Made by a program: the position numbers and the translations under genes. Shown piece after piece: positions 27,949 through 37,501 of a stretch of 64,000 nucleotides of DNA (position 1 is its first letter; every line of letters begins with the position of its first letter). The notes beneath the pieces are model-generated. The model made no database searches and was not told the DNA's origin. It saw only the letters and a program-made list of their open reading frames with translations. The stretch lies in contig CALCCA010000040.1 in the NCBI GenBank assembly GCA_937899725.1, forward strand, positions 62,001-126,000. Reading direction: 5' to 3'. This DNA comes from an uncultured Halomicronema sp. GTDB lineage: Bacteria > Cyanobacteriota > Cyanobacteriia > Phormidesmidales > Phormidesmidaceae.

Positions 27949-29208
27949 ATGTCTGCTTCTATCCTGACGGCCCCCTCTCCCCTTGACCTTGATTATGTGC
28001 GATCGCACTTTCCGGCCCTAACTCAAGGCTGGACTTTTTTGGACAATGCCGGTGGCTCGCAGATTCTGCGGCCCGTTGTCGAGCGCATCACCGAATTCCT
28101 CTACGATTCCAACGTTCAGCTGGGCGCTTCCTACGCGGTCTCGCAGACGGCTACGGCGCGGGTCGAGCAGGGCACGGCGGCGATGGCGACGCTGATCAAT
28201 GCTGCCGCTGCCGAAGAAGTGGTGCTGGGGCCAAGTTCCTCTGCCCTGTTTAGAATTTTGGCTCACTGCCTGGGGCAAACCCTACAGCCGGGAGACGAAA
28301 TCGTGGTGACCAACTGCGATCACGAAGCCAACATCAGCCCCTGGATGGAGCTGCAGCGGCTGGGCATCACCGTGAAGACCTGGCGGGTGAATCCCGACAC
28401 GCTCGACCTGGCGATCGCTGACTTAGAGGCCCTGCTGACCTCACGGACTCGCTTGGTCGCCGTCACCCATGTCTCTAACGTGCTGGGCACCATCAACCCG
28501 ATTCGGCAAATTGCCGATCGCGTCCATGCTCACGGGGCGCTGCTCTGCGTGGATGGCGTCGCCTATGCGCCCCACCGCCGTGTTGATGTGCAGGCGCTGG
28601 ATGTCGATTTCTATGTGTTTAGCCTCTACAAGGTATATGGGCCGCACTTGGCAATGCTCTACGGCAAACGGGAGCACCTGTTGGCCCTGCCGGGATACAA
28701 CCATTATTTTGTTGAGCCCACGGCGATTCCTTACAAGTTTCAGCCCGGGGGCACCAGTTACGAACTCAGCTACAGCGCGATCGCGATTCCCCAGTATTTG
28801 CAAACGCTGGCACAGCATCATCTCGGGCCAGCCGCTGCCGCGACAGCGACCGGCCAGCTTGATCAGGCATTTGCGCTAATTCAAGATCATGAGGCTGCAC
28901 TGGCAGAACGGCTACTGAGTTTTCTGCGCAGCAAACCCAACGTGCGCCTGATCGGTCGGCCAGAGGCAGAGGCAACTCAGCGAGTGCCGACAATCGCCTT
29001 CACCGTAGACGGCCTGGCCAGCGACCAGATTCCACCGCAAATCGACCCCCACAACATCGGCATTCGCTCGGGCCATTTCTATGCTCTGCGCCTGATCGAA
29101 GCTTTGGGCCTGCTGTCGCAAAACGGCGTGGTGCGCGTCAGCATGGTGCACTACAACACGCTGACAGAGTGCGATCGCCTCATTCAATTGTTCGACGAGC
29201 TGTTCTAG
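27949..29208 (+). CDS. Class V aminotransferase, cysteine-desulfurase-like (TIGR01976 type)
   Basis: A 419-residue PLP enzyme. It begins PLDLDYVRSHFPALTQGWTF and FLDNAGGSQILRPV, as in the VC1184/TIGR01976 subfamily. The PLP Lys lies in YVFSLYKVYGPHLA and the aspartate in CVDGVAYAPH. True cysteine desulfurases carry a catalytic Cys in a R-T/S-G-H-H-C-A loop; here the equivalent loop reads IRSGHFYALR, with Tyr in place of Cys. So it probably does not mobilise sulfur as SufS or IscS do, and the substrate is unknown. Single gene; the start ATG is consistent with family length. Confidence 0.85.
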   Translation: MSASILTAPSPLDLDYVRSHFPALTQGWTFLDNAGGSQILRPVVERITEFLYDSNVQLGASYAVSQTATARVEQGTAAMATLINAAAAEEVVLGPSSSALFRILAHCLGQTLQPGDEIVVTNCDHEANISPWMELQRLGITVKTWRVNPDTLDLAIADLEALLTSRTRLVAVTHVSNVLGTINPIRQIADRVHAHGALLCVDGVAYAPHRRVDVQALDVDFYVFSLYKVYGPHLAMLYGKREHLLALPGYNHYFVEPTAIPYKFQPGGTSYELSYSAIAIPQYLQTLAQHHLGPAAAATATGQLDQAFALIQDHEAALAERLLSFLRSKPNVRLIGRPEAEATQRVPTIAFTVDGLASDQIPPQIDPHNIGIRSGHFYALRLIEALGLLSQNGVVRVSMVHYNTLTECDRLIQLFDELF

Positions 29209-29483
29209 GGGCAGTTATTCATGACCGGTCAATTGGCGGACAAACATCGAGTTCGATGAAAAAGGTGCGGTCATACATTCGGTGGAGGGCGGTGGGTCGG
29301 GCAGCTTTCCAGTCAGGAGTTTTAAGCGATCTTTTGAGCGCTGACCTACCCTACGCGGCGTCTATTTTTCAGAGCAACCTAGCGTGATCGTGGGGCTGAT
29401 GCCAATGCTCTGCAAGCAGACGACAACTCTGCCCCTCGGCCCCGCCGCTCCCCGGCATGGTCAAAATTGCCTCGGCAGTCCGA

Positions 29484-31919
29484 TTACTGAGACTGGCCAT
29501 TAGCCGGCTCTAGCGCCGCGATCGCCAGCGTGGTCTTAATCACCGCATCGGGGTTAAGGCTAATCGAGTCAATCCCCTGCTCCACCAAAAAGCGAGCAAA
29601 TTCGGGATAGTCGCTGGGGGCCTGACCACAGATGCCAATCTTGCGGCCAGTGGCTTGGGCCGTGGCAATGACTTGGGCCACTAGCCGCTGCACCGCTGTG
29701 TCCCGTTCGTCAAACAGATGGGCTACCAGAGCCGAGTCGCGATCGAGCCCCAAGGTGAGCTGCGTGAGATCGTTCGAGCCGATAGAAAAGCCGTCAAACA
29801 CCGTAGCAAACTCATCCGCCAGGATGACGTTGCTGGGCAGCTCACACATGACGTAAACCTGCAGGCCATTCTCCCCCTGCACCAAGCCGTGCTGCGCCAT
29901 TTCGGCCAGCACGCGCCGCCCCTCATCCGGCGTGCGGCAAAAGGGCACCATCAAAATGATGTTGGTCAGCCCCATATCGTCACGCACTCGTTTCAGCGCC
30001 TGACATTCCAAGGCAAATCCCGCCTTGTAGCGATCGTCATAGTAGCGAGAAGCCCCGCGCCAGCCAATCATCGGGTTTTCCTCACTGGGTTCAAAGGCTT
30101 TGCCGCCGAGTAGGTTGGCATATTCGTTGCTCTTAAAATCGGACAGACGGACGACGACCGGCTTGGGATAAAACGCGGCGCCAATAGTGCCAATGCCCTG
30201 GGCCAGCTGATCGACAAAATATTGGGGCTTGTCGTCGTACTGCTCCGTGAGGCGGGCAATTTTGCGTTTGGCCGTGCTGTCAGTCAGGGTATCGAAGTTG
30301 AGCAGCGCCAGCGGATGCACCTTGATCTGGTTGGCGATGATGAATTCTAGCCGGGCCAACCCCACCCCCGCATTGGGCAAGGCCGACAGGCGAAAGGCGA
30401 TCTCCGGGTTGCCGACGTTCATCATGATCTGGGTGCGGGGCTGGGGCATCTCATCCAGCGGAGTCTCTTCGACCCGGTAAGGCAGTTGCCCGGCGTAGAC
30501 CTGGCCTTCTTCGCCCGCCGCACAGGAAACCGTAATTGGCTGCTCGGTGCGAATGACACTGGTCGCATCGCCACAGCCGACGATCGCCGGAATGCCTAAC
30601 TCGCGCGCAATAATCGCGGCGTGGCAGGTGCGGCCGCCCTGATTGGTGACGATCGCCGCCGCCTGTTTCATAATCGGTTCCCAATCTGGGTCAGTTTTGG
30701 CCGTGACCAACACCTCCCCCGGCTGAAACTGGTCAATGTCGGCCACTGACAAAATGACGCAGGCCGGCCCAGCCCCAATCCGCTCGCCGACGGCCCGCCC
30801 GGTGGTCAAAATGGGCGCGGTCACGGGCGACTCTAACTGATAAGCCTGCAAAACGTTGCTAGCCTTTTGCGACTGCACCGTCTCGGGGCGGGCCTGCACG
30901 ATGAATAACTCTCCGGTTTCACCATCCTTGGCCCACTCAATATCCATCGGCGAGTCCACACCTCGGATCAGACTGTAGTGATCTTCGATCTGACAGGTCC
31001 ACCGGGCCAGCTGCAGCACTTCGGCTTCCGTAATGGCAAAGCGCTGTTGCTCTGCCCGCGACACCGGCAGATTTTTCACCAGTTTGGTGCCGCCAGTGTT
31101 GTACACCATCCGCAGGGCTTTGCTGCCCAAGCGCTTACTGAGAATGGGACGATGCCCGGTTTTGAGCGTGGGTTTAAACACGCGATATTCGTCGGGGTTG
31201 ACGGTGCCCTGCACCACGTTTTCGCCCAAGCCATAGGCGGCGGTAATCAGCACGGCATTGTTGAACCCCGTCTCGGTGTCGATGGAAAACATGACGCCCG
31301 ATGCGGCCAAATCAGAGCGCACCATTTTTTGCACACAGACCGATAGCGCCACCTCAAAGTGGTCAAACCCTTTGGTCTGACGATAGGAAATGGCGCGATC
31401 GGTAAATAGAGAAGCAAAGCATTTTTTGCAGGAGGCAATCACCTCCGCCTCACTATGGACATTGAGATAGGTTTCTTGCTGACCGGCAAAGCTGGCATCG
31501 GGCAAGTCTTCGGCGGTGGCACTCGATCGCACAGCCACATCGGTGTCAACGCCATAGCGATGGCCCAAATCTCGATAGGCGTCGCGAATGGCAACTTCCA
31601 ACTCGGCGGGAAAGGGCGCATGCAGGATCAGCGATCGCGCGGCTTCACCCCGCTGCTGCAGATTCTGAACGTTATTGATATCCAGGTCGGCAAAGAGCGA
31701 TCGCAGGGTGGTTGCCAGGTCATTGCTGGCAATAAAGTGCCGATAGGCCTGGGCCGTGGTGGCAAATCCCATCGGCACGTTGATCCCCTGAGGCGTCAAC
31801 TGCTGAATCATTTCTCCCAAGGAGGCATTTTTGCCACCGACAATCGGCACGTCATCTAATCGAATCTGGTCTAACCAAAGCACGAATTCCTGATCGGTTT
31901 GCACGAGCTGAGAAACCAT
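29484..31919 (-). CDS. ppsA: Phosphoenolpyruvate synthase
   Basis: Converts pyruvate, ATP and water to phosphoenolpyruvate, AMP and phosphate, a gluconeogenic step. The 811-residue protein has the three domains in order: ATP-grasp pyruvate-phosphate-dikinase N-terminus (1-350, with VGGKNASLGEMIQQL and DVAVRSSATAEDLPDASFAGQQET), swivelling phosphohistidine domain (GGRTCHAAIIARELGIPAIVG, with the catalytic His) and the C-terminal PEP-utilising barrel (PNAGVGLARLEFII, SIGSNDLTQLTLGLDRDS). I moved the start to ATG 31919 (MVSQLVQTDQEFVLW) because the upstream 39 codons do not resemble the family. Confidence 0.95.
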   Translation of the reverse strand: MVSQLVQTDQEFVLWLDQIRLDDVPIVGGKNASLGEMIQQLTPQGINVPMGFATTAQAYRHFIASNDLATTLRSLFADLDINNVQNLQQRGEAARSLILHAPFPAELEVAIRDAYRDLGHRYGVDTDVAVRSSATAEDLPDASFAGQQETYLNVHSEAEVIASCKKCFASLFTDRAISYRQTKGFDHFEVALSVCVQKMVRSDLAASGVMFSIDTETGFNNAVLITAAYGLGENVVQGTVNPDEYRVFKPTLKTGHRPILSKRLGSKALRMVYNTGGTKLVKNLPVSRAEQQRFAITEAEVLQLARWTCQIEDHYSLIRGVDSPMDIEWAKDGETGELFIVQARPETVQSQKASNVLQAYQLESPVTAPILTTGRAVGERIGAGPACVILSVADIDQFQPGEVLVTAKTDPDWEPIMKQAAAIVTNQGGRTCHAAIIARELGIPAIVGCGDATSVIRTEQPITVSCAAGEEGQVYAGQLPYRVEETPLDEMPQPRTQIMMNVGNPEIAFRLSALPNAGVGLARLEFIIANQIKVHPLALLNFDTLTDSTAKRKIARLTEQYDDKPQYFVDQLAQGIGTIGAAFYPKPVVVRLSDFKSNEYANLLGGKAFEPSEENPMIGWRGASRYYDDRYKAGFALECQALKRVRDDMGLTNIILMVPFCRTPDEGRRVLAEMAQHGLVQGENGLQVYVMCELPSNVILADEFATVFDGFSIGSNDLTQLTLGLDRDSALVAHLFDERDTAVQRLVAQVIATAQATGRKIGICGQAPSDYPEFARFLVEQGIDSISLNPDAVIKTTLAIAALEPANGQSQ

Positions 31920-32755
31920 AGATAAAATCCTCTTTAATGAATTGACCACAGGGTCATTTTTTACTTTCCAAAAGCAATAAAAAACGACGTTTGTGTTTTT
32001 ATTACTTTGCCAATGCACAGTGTAATCAGCAGCCACTAGAGACTGGCGCTGATCGGCTTAATTTTTCGGCAGGCAAGCGCTTCGAAAGGAGAAGCGATCA
32101 TACCGATAAATTTTATTTCCCTAAACTAATAGTTTAATTCTATAAAAAAGGATAAGTCTATTAGAGATCACCAAACAAATCTTTGCTTAGACAGAAAAGT
32201 TCCTTAAGCCTAAAAAACTCTCTGTACATAATTTTCAATCAGCGGTAAATGCTTGAGAAAGCAGCCATGAAAACAACCGCCACGTGGGGTGGGGCAGGCT
32301 CCAAGCGTTGGTGTTATACCAATTCTCTGAAACTGGACTACAGATCTGCCTTGCGACTCCGCTCCAGGAACGTCGGCGGAGCGGAGTCGTCAGCCCCACA
32401 GGCAGGCCAGGCCAACCCGCAGTGTCTCCGATTGGGAGAAAGCCGACTTGTCTGGGTCGCTGTCGCTGCCCCCTTAAAAAGGGAGCTATTCCACGCCTGA
32501 ATTGGGCTGCCCCCTTTTGAAGAGGGTTGGGGGGATCGCCCCGGCAACTACTCTATATGTAGTCCAAGCTCAGAGCATTGATATCAGCCTGTCCAAAAAG
32601 CAATCGCTGCCAAGGTCTGCCCCGAAAGCGGTTCGACCCACCGTCTCCAACCGCTGTGTAGCCGCACTTTTTCCGTCGTGGGAGGGTCGCGCCCGCGTCA
32701 TGGGCCCTCGCTCATCATCAGCGTCCCGCTCGCTGAGGGTGGCCACGACCAACCC
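31920..32755. other. Long intergenic region with a MITE-like element
   Basis: About 840 bases between ppsA and the metallophosphoesterase gene. The AT-rich 32100-32240 part probably carries the ppsA promoter. The remainder is dominated by the MITE-like repeat at 32314-32586. No credible coding frame. Confidence 0.5.
32314..32586. mobile_element. MITE-like element with imperfect terminal inverted repeats
   Basis: A 273-base segment bounded by roughly 28-base inverted repeats: the left end reads TTATACCAATTCTCTGAAAC then TGGACTACA (32314-32342), and the right end, reverse-complemented, reads GATATCAATGCTCTGAGCTT then GGACTACA (32559-32586); about 22 of 27 positions agree. It encodes nothing and contains C/G-rich runs (CCCCCTT..., GGTTGGGGGG). 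It looks like a non-autonomous transposable element; no parental transposase is in the window. Confidence 0.5.
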
Positions 32756-34147
32756 CTATAGCATGAGCGAGGGCAGCTCTGACCGAGTCCAGGTCTCTTG
32801 AGCGTACTCAGCCACAAAGGGCCGCACGACAAACTGGGGACGATCACCCGCCTGCACATCAATCCGCAGAAACGAGTAGGGCAGGCGCTTTTCGGCTCCC
32901 GCTCCTTGACGACCGACAAACAGCTGTGATTTCGCCACCACGCGAGTATCGACGCCGTCGGCTTCTTCCACGGTGGTGGTGTCGGGATGTTGCGATCGCA
33001 GCCGCGCCCCGCTGCCGCCACACACGAGCCAGTTCAACTCGCGATCACCGTGGCCCGTATCGACGGTGCGCAAATATTCAAAACAGTGGGCATGGCCGCT
33101 CAACACCAGATCAATGAGGGGCGTCGGCGCCTCATTGCCGACCCGCTGCACCACGGCATCAAGCACCCACCGCAAATGCCGCCGCGCCGACAAACAGGCA
33201 GTTTCGTGCAGCTTCGTCACTTCGGTGATGTAGGGTGGGTGGTGCAAATAGACGATACGGCCCCGCACCTGAGGATTTTGCAGCGAGGCCACAAGGCGAT
33301 CGCGCAGCCAACACAGCTGTGTCCAGTCGATATTTGCAGGGAGATCCGACCCCAGTTCACGGGCGGCCAACACCGGGGCACCGTCGATCTCAACCGGACG
33401 GTTAAACGTGCTGGAATCGAGCCCAAAGAAATCAATATCGCCATAGCGAAACTGATAGTAGCGATTGGGCAGCCGGGTAAAGCTGCCCGGCTGGTAAGTC
33501 AGCGCTTGGCCCGTTTCGGTAGCGGTGGTGTAATGCTGCTGCAGGTGCGCCGTCAGCTGTTCGGGCGATAGCTCTCGCAAATAGTCTAAAAACACGCGGG
33601 CGTAGGTGTCACCAGTGGCCGAACCGCGCAGCGTCACATTTTTAGTCACCGGCACGTTGAGATATTGGCGCAGGGGCCGCAGCGCCGCCACCAAAAAGCC
33701 ATAAAGTGTCGGCAGATTGTAGTAGTCGTGATTGCCGGGTACCGCCAAAAAGGGCTGGTTGAACAGCAGCCGACAATAGCTGGGCAGTTGGTCGCGATCG
33801 CCCGTCACTAGCCACTGCTGATAGGGCTCGATAAAGTTGGCGGCGTACAGATCAGGCGACCCCATTTGATACACCACGTCGCCGGTATGCAGCAAAAAGC
33901 GACAGTCGGCTTGCTGAGTCGCCAGATAGTCGGCCACGACCTGCTGGGGATGGCCAAAGGGCTGAGGCCCAAAGCCGCTATCGCCCATGACTAAAAAAGA
34001 AAAGGCTGACGTTGTCGCCAGCCCATCTGCTATCTGTAGTCGAGTTTGGTCAATCGCTCGCTCGCGCATCGCTTGAGCATTCCAACGCACTCGCGATCGC
34101 ATTTTTTGAATCTTTTGTGAAATCGGCGGATCGAGTAAGAATCCCAT
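32756..34147 (-). CDS. Metallophosphoesterase
   Basis: A 463-residue calcineurin-like phosphoesterase. The metal-site signatures are in order: MGDSGFG (first motif), LHTGDVVYQMG, PGNHDYYN, a later YLHHPPYI and LSGHAHCFE. Together they build the two-metal centre. No signal peptide or membrane helix is obvious, so it probably acts in the cytoplasm; the substrate is unknown. I set the start at ATG 34147 (MGFLLDPPISQ) because the preceding 61 codons are Cys/Arg-rich and unlike the family. It is a single gene. Confidence 0.88.
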   Translation of the reverse strand: MGFLLDPPISQKIQKMRSRVRWNAQAMRERAIDQTRLQIADGLATTSAFSFLVMGDSGFGPQPFGHPQQVVADYLATQQADCRFLLHTGDVVYQMGSPDLYAANFIEPYQQWLVTGDRDQLPSYCRLLFNQPFLAVPGNHDYYNLPTLYGFLVAALRPLRQYLNVPVTKNVTLRGSATGDTYARVFLDYLRELSPEQLTAHLQQHYTTATETGQALTYQPGSFTRLPNRYYQFRYGDIDFFGLDSSTFNRPVEIDGAPVLAARELGSDLPANIDWTQLCWLRDRLVASLQNPQVRGRIVYLHHPPYITEVTKLHETACLSARRHLRWVLDAVVQRVGNEAPTPLIDLVLSGHAHCFEYLRTVDTGHGDRELNWLVCGGSGARLRSQHPDTTTVEEADGVDTRVVAKSQLFVGRQGAGAEKRLPYSFLRIDVQAGDRPQFVVRPFVAEYAQETWTRSELPSLML

Positions 34148-34224
34148 AGCAAGGTGGCGCACATTGCCTTTGCACTCTAGCCATTGTGTCGAGCAATTGC
34201 CAAGATCATGGGAGCACAAATTCA

Positions 34225-34263
34225 GCGAAAACAATGATTGTCTGCGGGTGATCAGACAATCAT
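34225..34263 (-). terminator. Rho-independent terminator
   Basis: An 11-base perfect stem (ATGATTGTCTG at 34234-34244 with its complement at 34253-34263) and an 8-base loop, followed on the minus strand by TGTTTTCG. It ends the small zinc-ribbon gene; a T-run also follows on the plus strand. Confidence 0.65.
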
Positions 34264-34277
34264 TTTTCCTATCTGCC

Positions 34278-34478
34278 CTAACCATCAGGAAATTGCCAGC
34301 ATGACAGCGTTTCGACATTCTTACTGCCACAGGTGCATTGCACCTCGTGGGCAGACGCTACCCACTCGCGATCGCAGACGCGACAATGACAAAACACGTT
34401 GTTGTCGTCGGCCTGCTGTAGGCCAAACCGCCACTGCTGTAGTTCGTCCGGGGTGAAATGAGAGGCGGAATCAGTCAT
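34278..34478 (-). CDS. Small zinc-ribbon-like protein
   Basis: A 66-residue protein with four Cys in two pairs (C-H-C-R-V-C around residues 34-39 and C-T-C around 53-55) that can bind one zinc, as in rubredoxin-like zinc ribbons. The N-terminus (MTDSASHFTPDELQQW) is normal for a soluble small protein; an upstream in-frame start at 34568 adds implausible sequence. Function unknown; it is followed closely by a strong terminator. Confidence 0.65.
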   Translation of the reverse strand: MTDSASHFTPDELQQWRFGLQQADDNNVFCHCRVCDREWVASAHEVQCTCGSKNVETLSCWQFPDG

Positions 34479-34787
34479 GAGCGGTACTGCTTTTAGGACG
34501 AGAATTGGGTTGGAGCATTGAGTAGAGGGCCATCGCCACTCGAAACCCCACAATCGAAACTTACTCAAGGCGCTGTCTGCATCATGATAGGTAGAAAGCC
34601 CTAAATTATTGTCGGGGGTGTCATCGCCTAGCGTGACGCACCAAAGCCAACCCTGGCATGGCGACCGACTTATCTCTGTGGGCCGCGAGCAGTCGGGTTG
34701 CCACTATCCCGTGATCGCTTGGTAATCAGCAGAGCGAGCGATCACGGTGGATGCAGCTCGGCAAGGTGAAGAGTCGTCTGTCGCTGA

Positions 34788-35681
34788 CTAGGATGCAGTC
34801 GTGCTGATCAAAAGCCAGATGCCCCCGATCGCCACCAACACCCCTAAAACCGCCCTGCCGGTGACGCGATCGCCCAGTGCTACCGCCAGGGGCAACACAA
34901 ACAACGGACTGGTGGCCAAGAGCGCTTGGGCAATGCCTGCCAGGGTGTATTTGAGCGAAATTTGCTGCAGCCAAATGGCTAGATAGGTGCCCAAAAAGGC
35001 CGCGATTACCAGGTAGGGCAATAGCTGCCGCGATTTAAGCGGCTGCAGCTGCGCCCCCACCTGGCCGCGCCAGCTAATCAAGCCCACCAAAACGAAGCCC
35101 CCGGCGGCAATACGCAGCAGCCCACTCCAGAGCGGATCAACCAGACTGTCGGCCAGCGCTCCACGCGACATTACCGCGCCACTGGCCTGACCGATCGCCG
35201 CCAAGACGCCCCAGATAATGCCCGCCCGCGTCGAGCCGGAGGTCGGGTCACCGCCCGGCACCCGTTCCGCAATCACCCAGGCGACCCCGAACACCGTGAG
35301 AAAAATACCGCCCCAAGCGATCGCGCTCAGCTGTTCGCCCAAAAACAGCAGCGCTATCAGCGCCGTTAGCGGGGGCGCGAGGGATTCCATTAGTAAAGCT
35401 CGCCGAGCGCCCAAACAGTTGATGGCGTTGAAATAGGCCGTATCGCCCAACCCAATACCCACCGCCCCACTGAGCAATAGCCAAAAGACTGCGGTCGGCG
35501 GCAACTCCGCCTCAAGGCGCGGGCGCAGCAGTAGCGTCAAGAGGATGAAGGCGATCGCGATGCTGCCCTTGGCCAGATTTAAGACTGGCGGACTGATCGA
35601 TTTACCCAAGCGCCCAAAAATGACCGTCGATAAGGCCCATAAAAAAGCCGCCGTTAGGGCGGCAATCTCCCCTCCTAGCAT
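34788..35681 (-). CDS. DMT-superfamily transporter (EamA repeats)
   Basis: A 297-residue inner-membrane protein with ten hydrophobic segments arranged as two EamA repeats (first starting AALTAAFLWALSTVIFGRLG; second at AGIIWGVLAAIGQASGAVMSRGAL). These transporters export or import small metabolites such as amino acids or nucleotides; the substrate cannot be predicted. Stands alone between unrelated genes. Start ATG at 35681. Confidence 0.9.
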   Translation of the reverse strand: MLGGEIAALTAAFLWALSTVIFGRLGKSISPPVLNLAKGSIAIAFILLTLLLRPRLEAELPPTAVFWLLLSGAVGIGLGDTAYFNAINCLGARRALLMESLAPPLTALIALLFLGEQLSAIAWGGIFLTVFGVAWVIAERVPGGDPTSGSTRAGIIWGVLAAIGQASGAVMSRGALADSLVDPLWSGLLRIAAGGFVLVGLISWRGQVGAQLQPLKSRQLLPYLVIAAFLGTYLAIWLQQISLKYTLAGIAQALLATSPLFVLPLAVALGDRVTGRAVLGVLVAIGGIWLLISTTAS

Positions 35682-35732
35682 CGCCGCCCGCTGCCCGCTT
35701 TGAGATGTTGACCCGGCTTTTGCTGAGTGGCT

Positions 35733-36125
35733 CTAGCGTCGTCCGTAGTAGGAAACTTCAATATCTGCGTACCAGCCTGGCCCCATATTTTCGTAAAGAA
35801 AGACTCGTTCAACCTGATAGTAAACCCCATCGTGAAACAAGCAATCGCCCACTCGTGGGATGATGGGATAAGTCGCAAACCACAGCGCATCTTTAACCGG
35901 CGCTTTAGGGTTGGTGCTGCGAGCTGCGAGATAAAAGATTTGCACCTTATAGATGCCCGCAACCGCTGAAGAGGAGGCTGGCGGTAGGGCCGGTAGTGAC
36001 GAAGACGATTTTTTGCTTCGCTTCGCTCGGGGCTTGCGCTTCGGCTTTTCTGCTAGTTCCGATGAATCTTTTTCGAAGTCGTCTTCCACGGTGTTCAGGG
36101 GGATAAGTGCGATCGCCTGTGGCAA
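35733..36125 (-). CDS. Conserved hypothetical protein with basic N-terminal region
   Basis: A protein of up to 130 residues. Residues 20-55 form a Lys/Arg/Ser-rich disordered region (KPKRKPRAKRSKK), and a beta-rich domain follows (IYKVQIFYLAARS...WFATYPIIPRVGDCLFHDGVYYQVERVFLYENMG). I know no function for it. The reading frame opens with TTG at 36125; GTG at 36089 (giving MEDDFEKDSSE) is an alternative start. Monocistronic. Confidence 0.62.
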   Translation of the reverse strand: MPQAIALIPLNTVEDDFEKDSSELAEKPKRKPRAKRSKKSSSSLPALPPASSSAVAGIYKVQIFYLAARSTNPKAPVKDALWFATYPIIPRVGDCLFHDGVYYQVERVFLYENMGPGWYADIEVSYYGRR

Positions 36126-36587
36126 TCATAAAAAATCTTTTGAGGTTCGCAACGACTAACACTCAACTTTCCAGACAAACGCTACATTTTGTGTACATAT
36201 GCGAACCGATGTCGCTATGTAGTGTTTCGGTGCTAATGTCTAGGCAAATGTCCCTGTGCGATGAAAACGACGGCTTTATTCACTAGAGGCATTTAACTCA
36301 GCTACTCATTTTGATTTATGAGGCGTTGTCGCATCGGGCGCTCGTGGCCAAGTCGCGACAGGTTTCTGAATCCTTTTTCGTGATCGCGTCGAATTGGTTT
36401 AGCAGCGCAAGTCTTGTGCTCATGCGACCCTGCCTGCCGAGGCAGAGTCAGGGGTTCGACCTTATCTCACTTTTTTGACCGGGTCTACAGGCCCCTAATC
36501 GATGGGAGTAGTCTATGTCGCCAATGGGGTGGCTATCGGCTGCTCTTTGGTTTTGCTATGTTGATCACCTTTACCCCCTTTACCCTA
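36126..36587. other. Divergent intergenic region without a supported gene
   Basis: About 460 bases between two divergent genes. It contains a T/A-rich segment with TGTGTACATATG near 36190 that could serve a promoter, but I find no complete box pair, hairpin or RNA gene. Confidence 0.4.
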
Positions 36588-36812
36588 ATGACTTATCAAA
36601 ATAAACTGCGCCCTTGGTGCATTGTGCAGCAGCTGCCTGAGATGAAGCGCGTCATTATTGACCGGTTTCGTCATTATCAAGATGCTGATGCGCGCGCTAA
36701 GTTTTTGGGTGATAAAACCCCGAGCGCTAGCTTTGTCGTATTGTTTGCGCCTGATGCTCCGGCCGTGGCCGCTACCCCAGCCGTGCCCGATGCCGTCGCC
36801 CCGGCTCACTAA
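36588..36812 (+). CDS. Small conserved cyanobacterial protein
   Basis: A 74-residue protein starting MTYQNKLRPWCIVQQLPEMK, a pattern common to a small cyanobacterial family of unknown function whose members read LRPWCIVRL...RFRSRSDADGY...FVVVFDP. Here the equivalent parts are VIIDRFRHYQDADARAKFL and FVVLFAPD. The C-terminal 20 residues are Ala/Pro-rich. I moved the start to ATG 36588 because the family begins there; the frame opens earlier at 36414 without coding signal. Confidence 0.65.
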   Translation: MTYQNKLRPWCIVQQLPEMKRVIIDRFRHYQDADARAKFLGDKTPSASFVVLFAPDAPAVAATPAVPDAVAPAH

Positions 36813-36990
36813 TGGATGATGCCGTTAGCGTCCTGCCAAGGTGCTGGCAGGACGCAGAGGCTCATGGGAAACATCGCAGCCGTCAGCAGTCTGGTTAGAG
36901 CAAGCTGGTTGAGCCCCCTGAATCGGCCTAGCGATGCCGATTCCCGACCTTCGAGGGTATTCTGCTATCAGCGATTTAGCCGCCGTGGCC

Positions 36991-37167
36991 TTACCGGATG
37001 CGCTGCAAGCTGGTGATGACACCCGCGCCGATGGTGCACAGCAGCAGCACCCAAATCACGATTCCTGGCAAAAAGGAAAACAGGGTAACGCCGCGCAAGC
37101 TCCAAACCAGTAAGGTCAACACCAGTAGACCTAAAAATACTTGAGTCGGAATGGATAGCTGTCTCAT
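36991..37167 (-). CDS. Small membrane protein, probable tandem paralogue
   Basis: A 58-residue protein with two hydrophobic helices (VFLGLLVLTLLVWSLRGVTLF and LPGIVIWVLLLCTIGAGVIT) and a basic end. Its layout, helix-LRG-helix-VWxLLL-G-x-G, resembles the gene just upstream, so the two look like diverged tandem duplicates. The start may instead be ATG 37185, which overlaps the upstream stop as ATGA. Function unknown. Confidence 0.5.
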   Translation of the reverse strand: MRQLSIPTQVFLGLLVLTLLVWSLRGVTLFSFLPGIVIWVLLLCTIGAGVITSLQRIR

Positions 37168-37181
37168 CAGAAGCTGAGTCC

Positions 37182-37376
37182 TCATCGAGCGGAGCGAATG
37201 CCGCCTAAAATGCCGACGCCGAAGGATAGCAGCAAGAGCGCCCACACCACATACTCAGGGATTTGCTTAACCCAGCCGAGGCCGCGCAAGATTAAGAGCG
37301 CCGCCCCCAAAACCAACATCACACCGACGATGTTGAGCACAATCATGATTGCTAGGGTGTTCGAGTTTCCGCGCAT
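37182..37376 (-). CDS. Small two-helix membrane protein
   Basis: A 64-residue protein with two hydrophobic segments (LAIMIVLNIVGVMLVLGAALLIL and YVVWALLLLSFGVGILGG) separated by RGLGWVKQIPE and ending in a basic tail (IRSAR). It is followed directly, or with an ATGA overlap, by a similar small gene. No known family recognised. Confidence 0.55.
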   Translation of the reverse strand: MRGNSNTLAIMIVLNIVGVMLVLGAALLILRGLGWVKQIPEYVVWALLLLSFGVGILGGIRSAR

Positions 37377-37501
37377 AGCACTGCCAACTCACCAAGAAGC
37401 GCTCTCATTGTGCCATGTTGCGTCGTTGTCATTGCGCTGAGTTTGGCCAACCCGACAGTTTCTCAACCTGCACCCTGGCAACCACTGCCGGTTGCCTGAG
37501 G

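Noticed and set aside
27949-29208. sufS/iscS call
   Set aside because: The catalytic Cys loop is missing; only the fold and PLP Lys match.
36414-36470. tRNA-like GGGGTTCGACC near the 74-residue gene
   Set aside because: No acceptor stem or anticodon arm can be drawn around the T-loop-like word.
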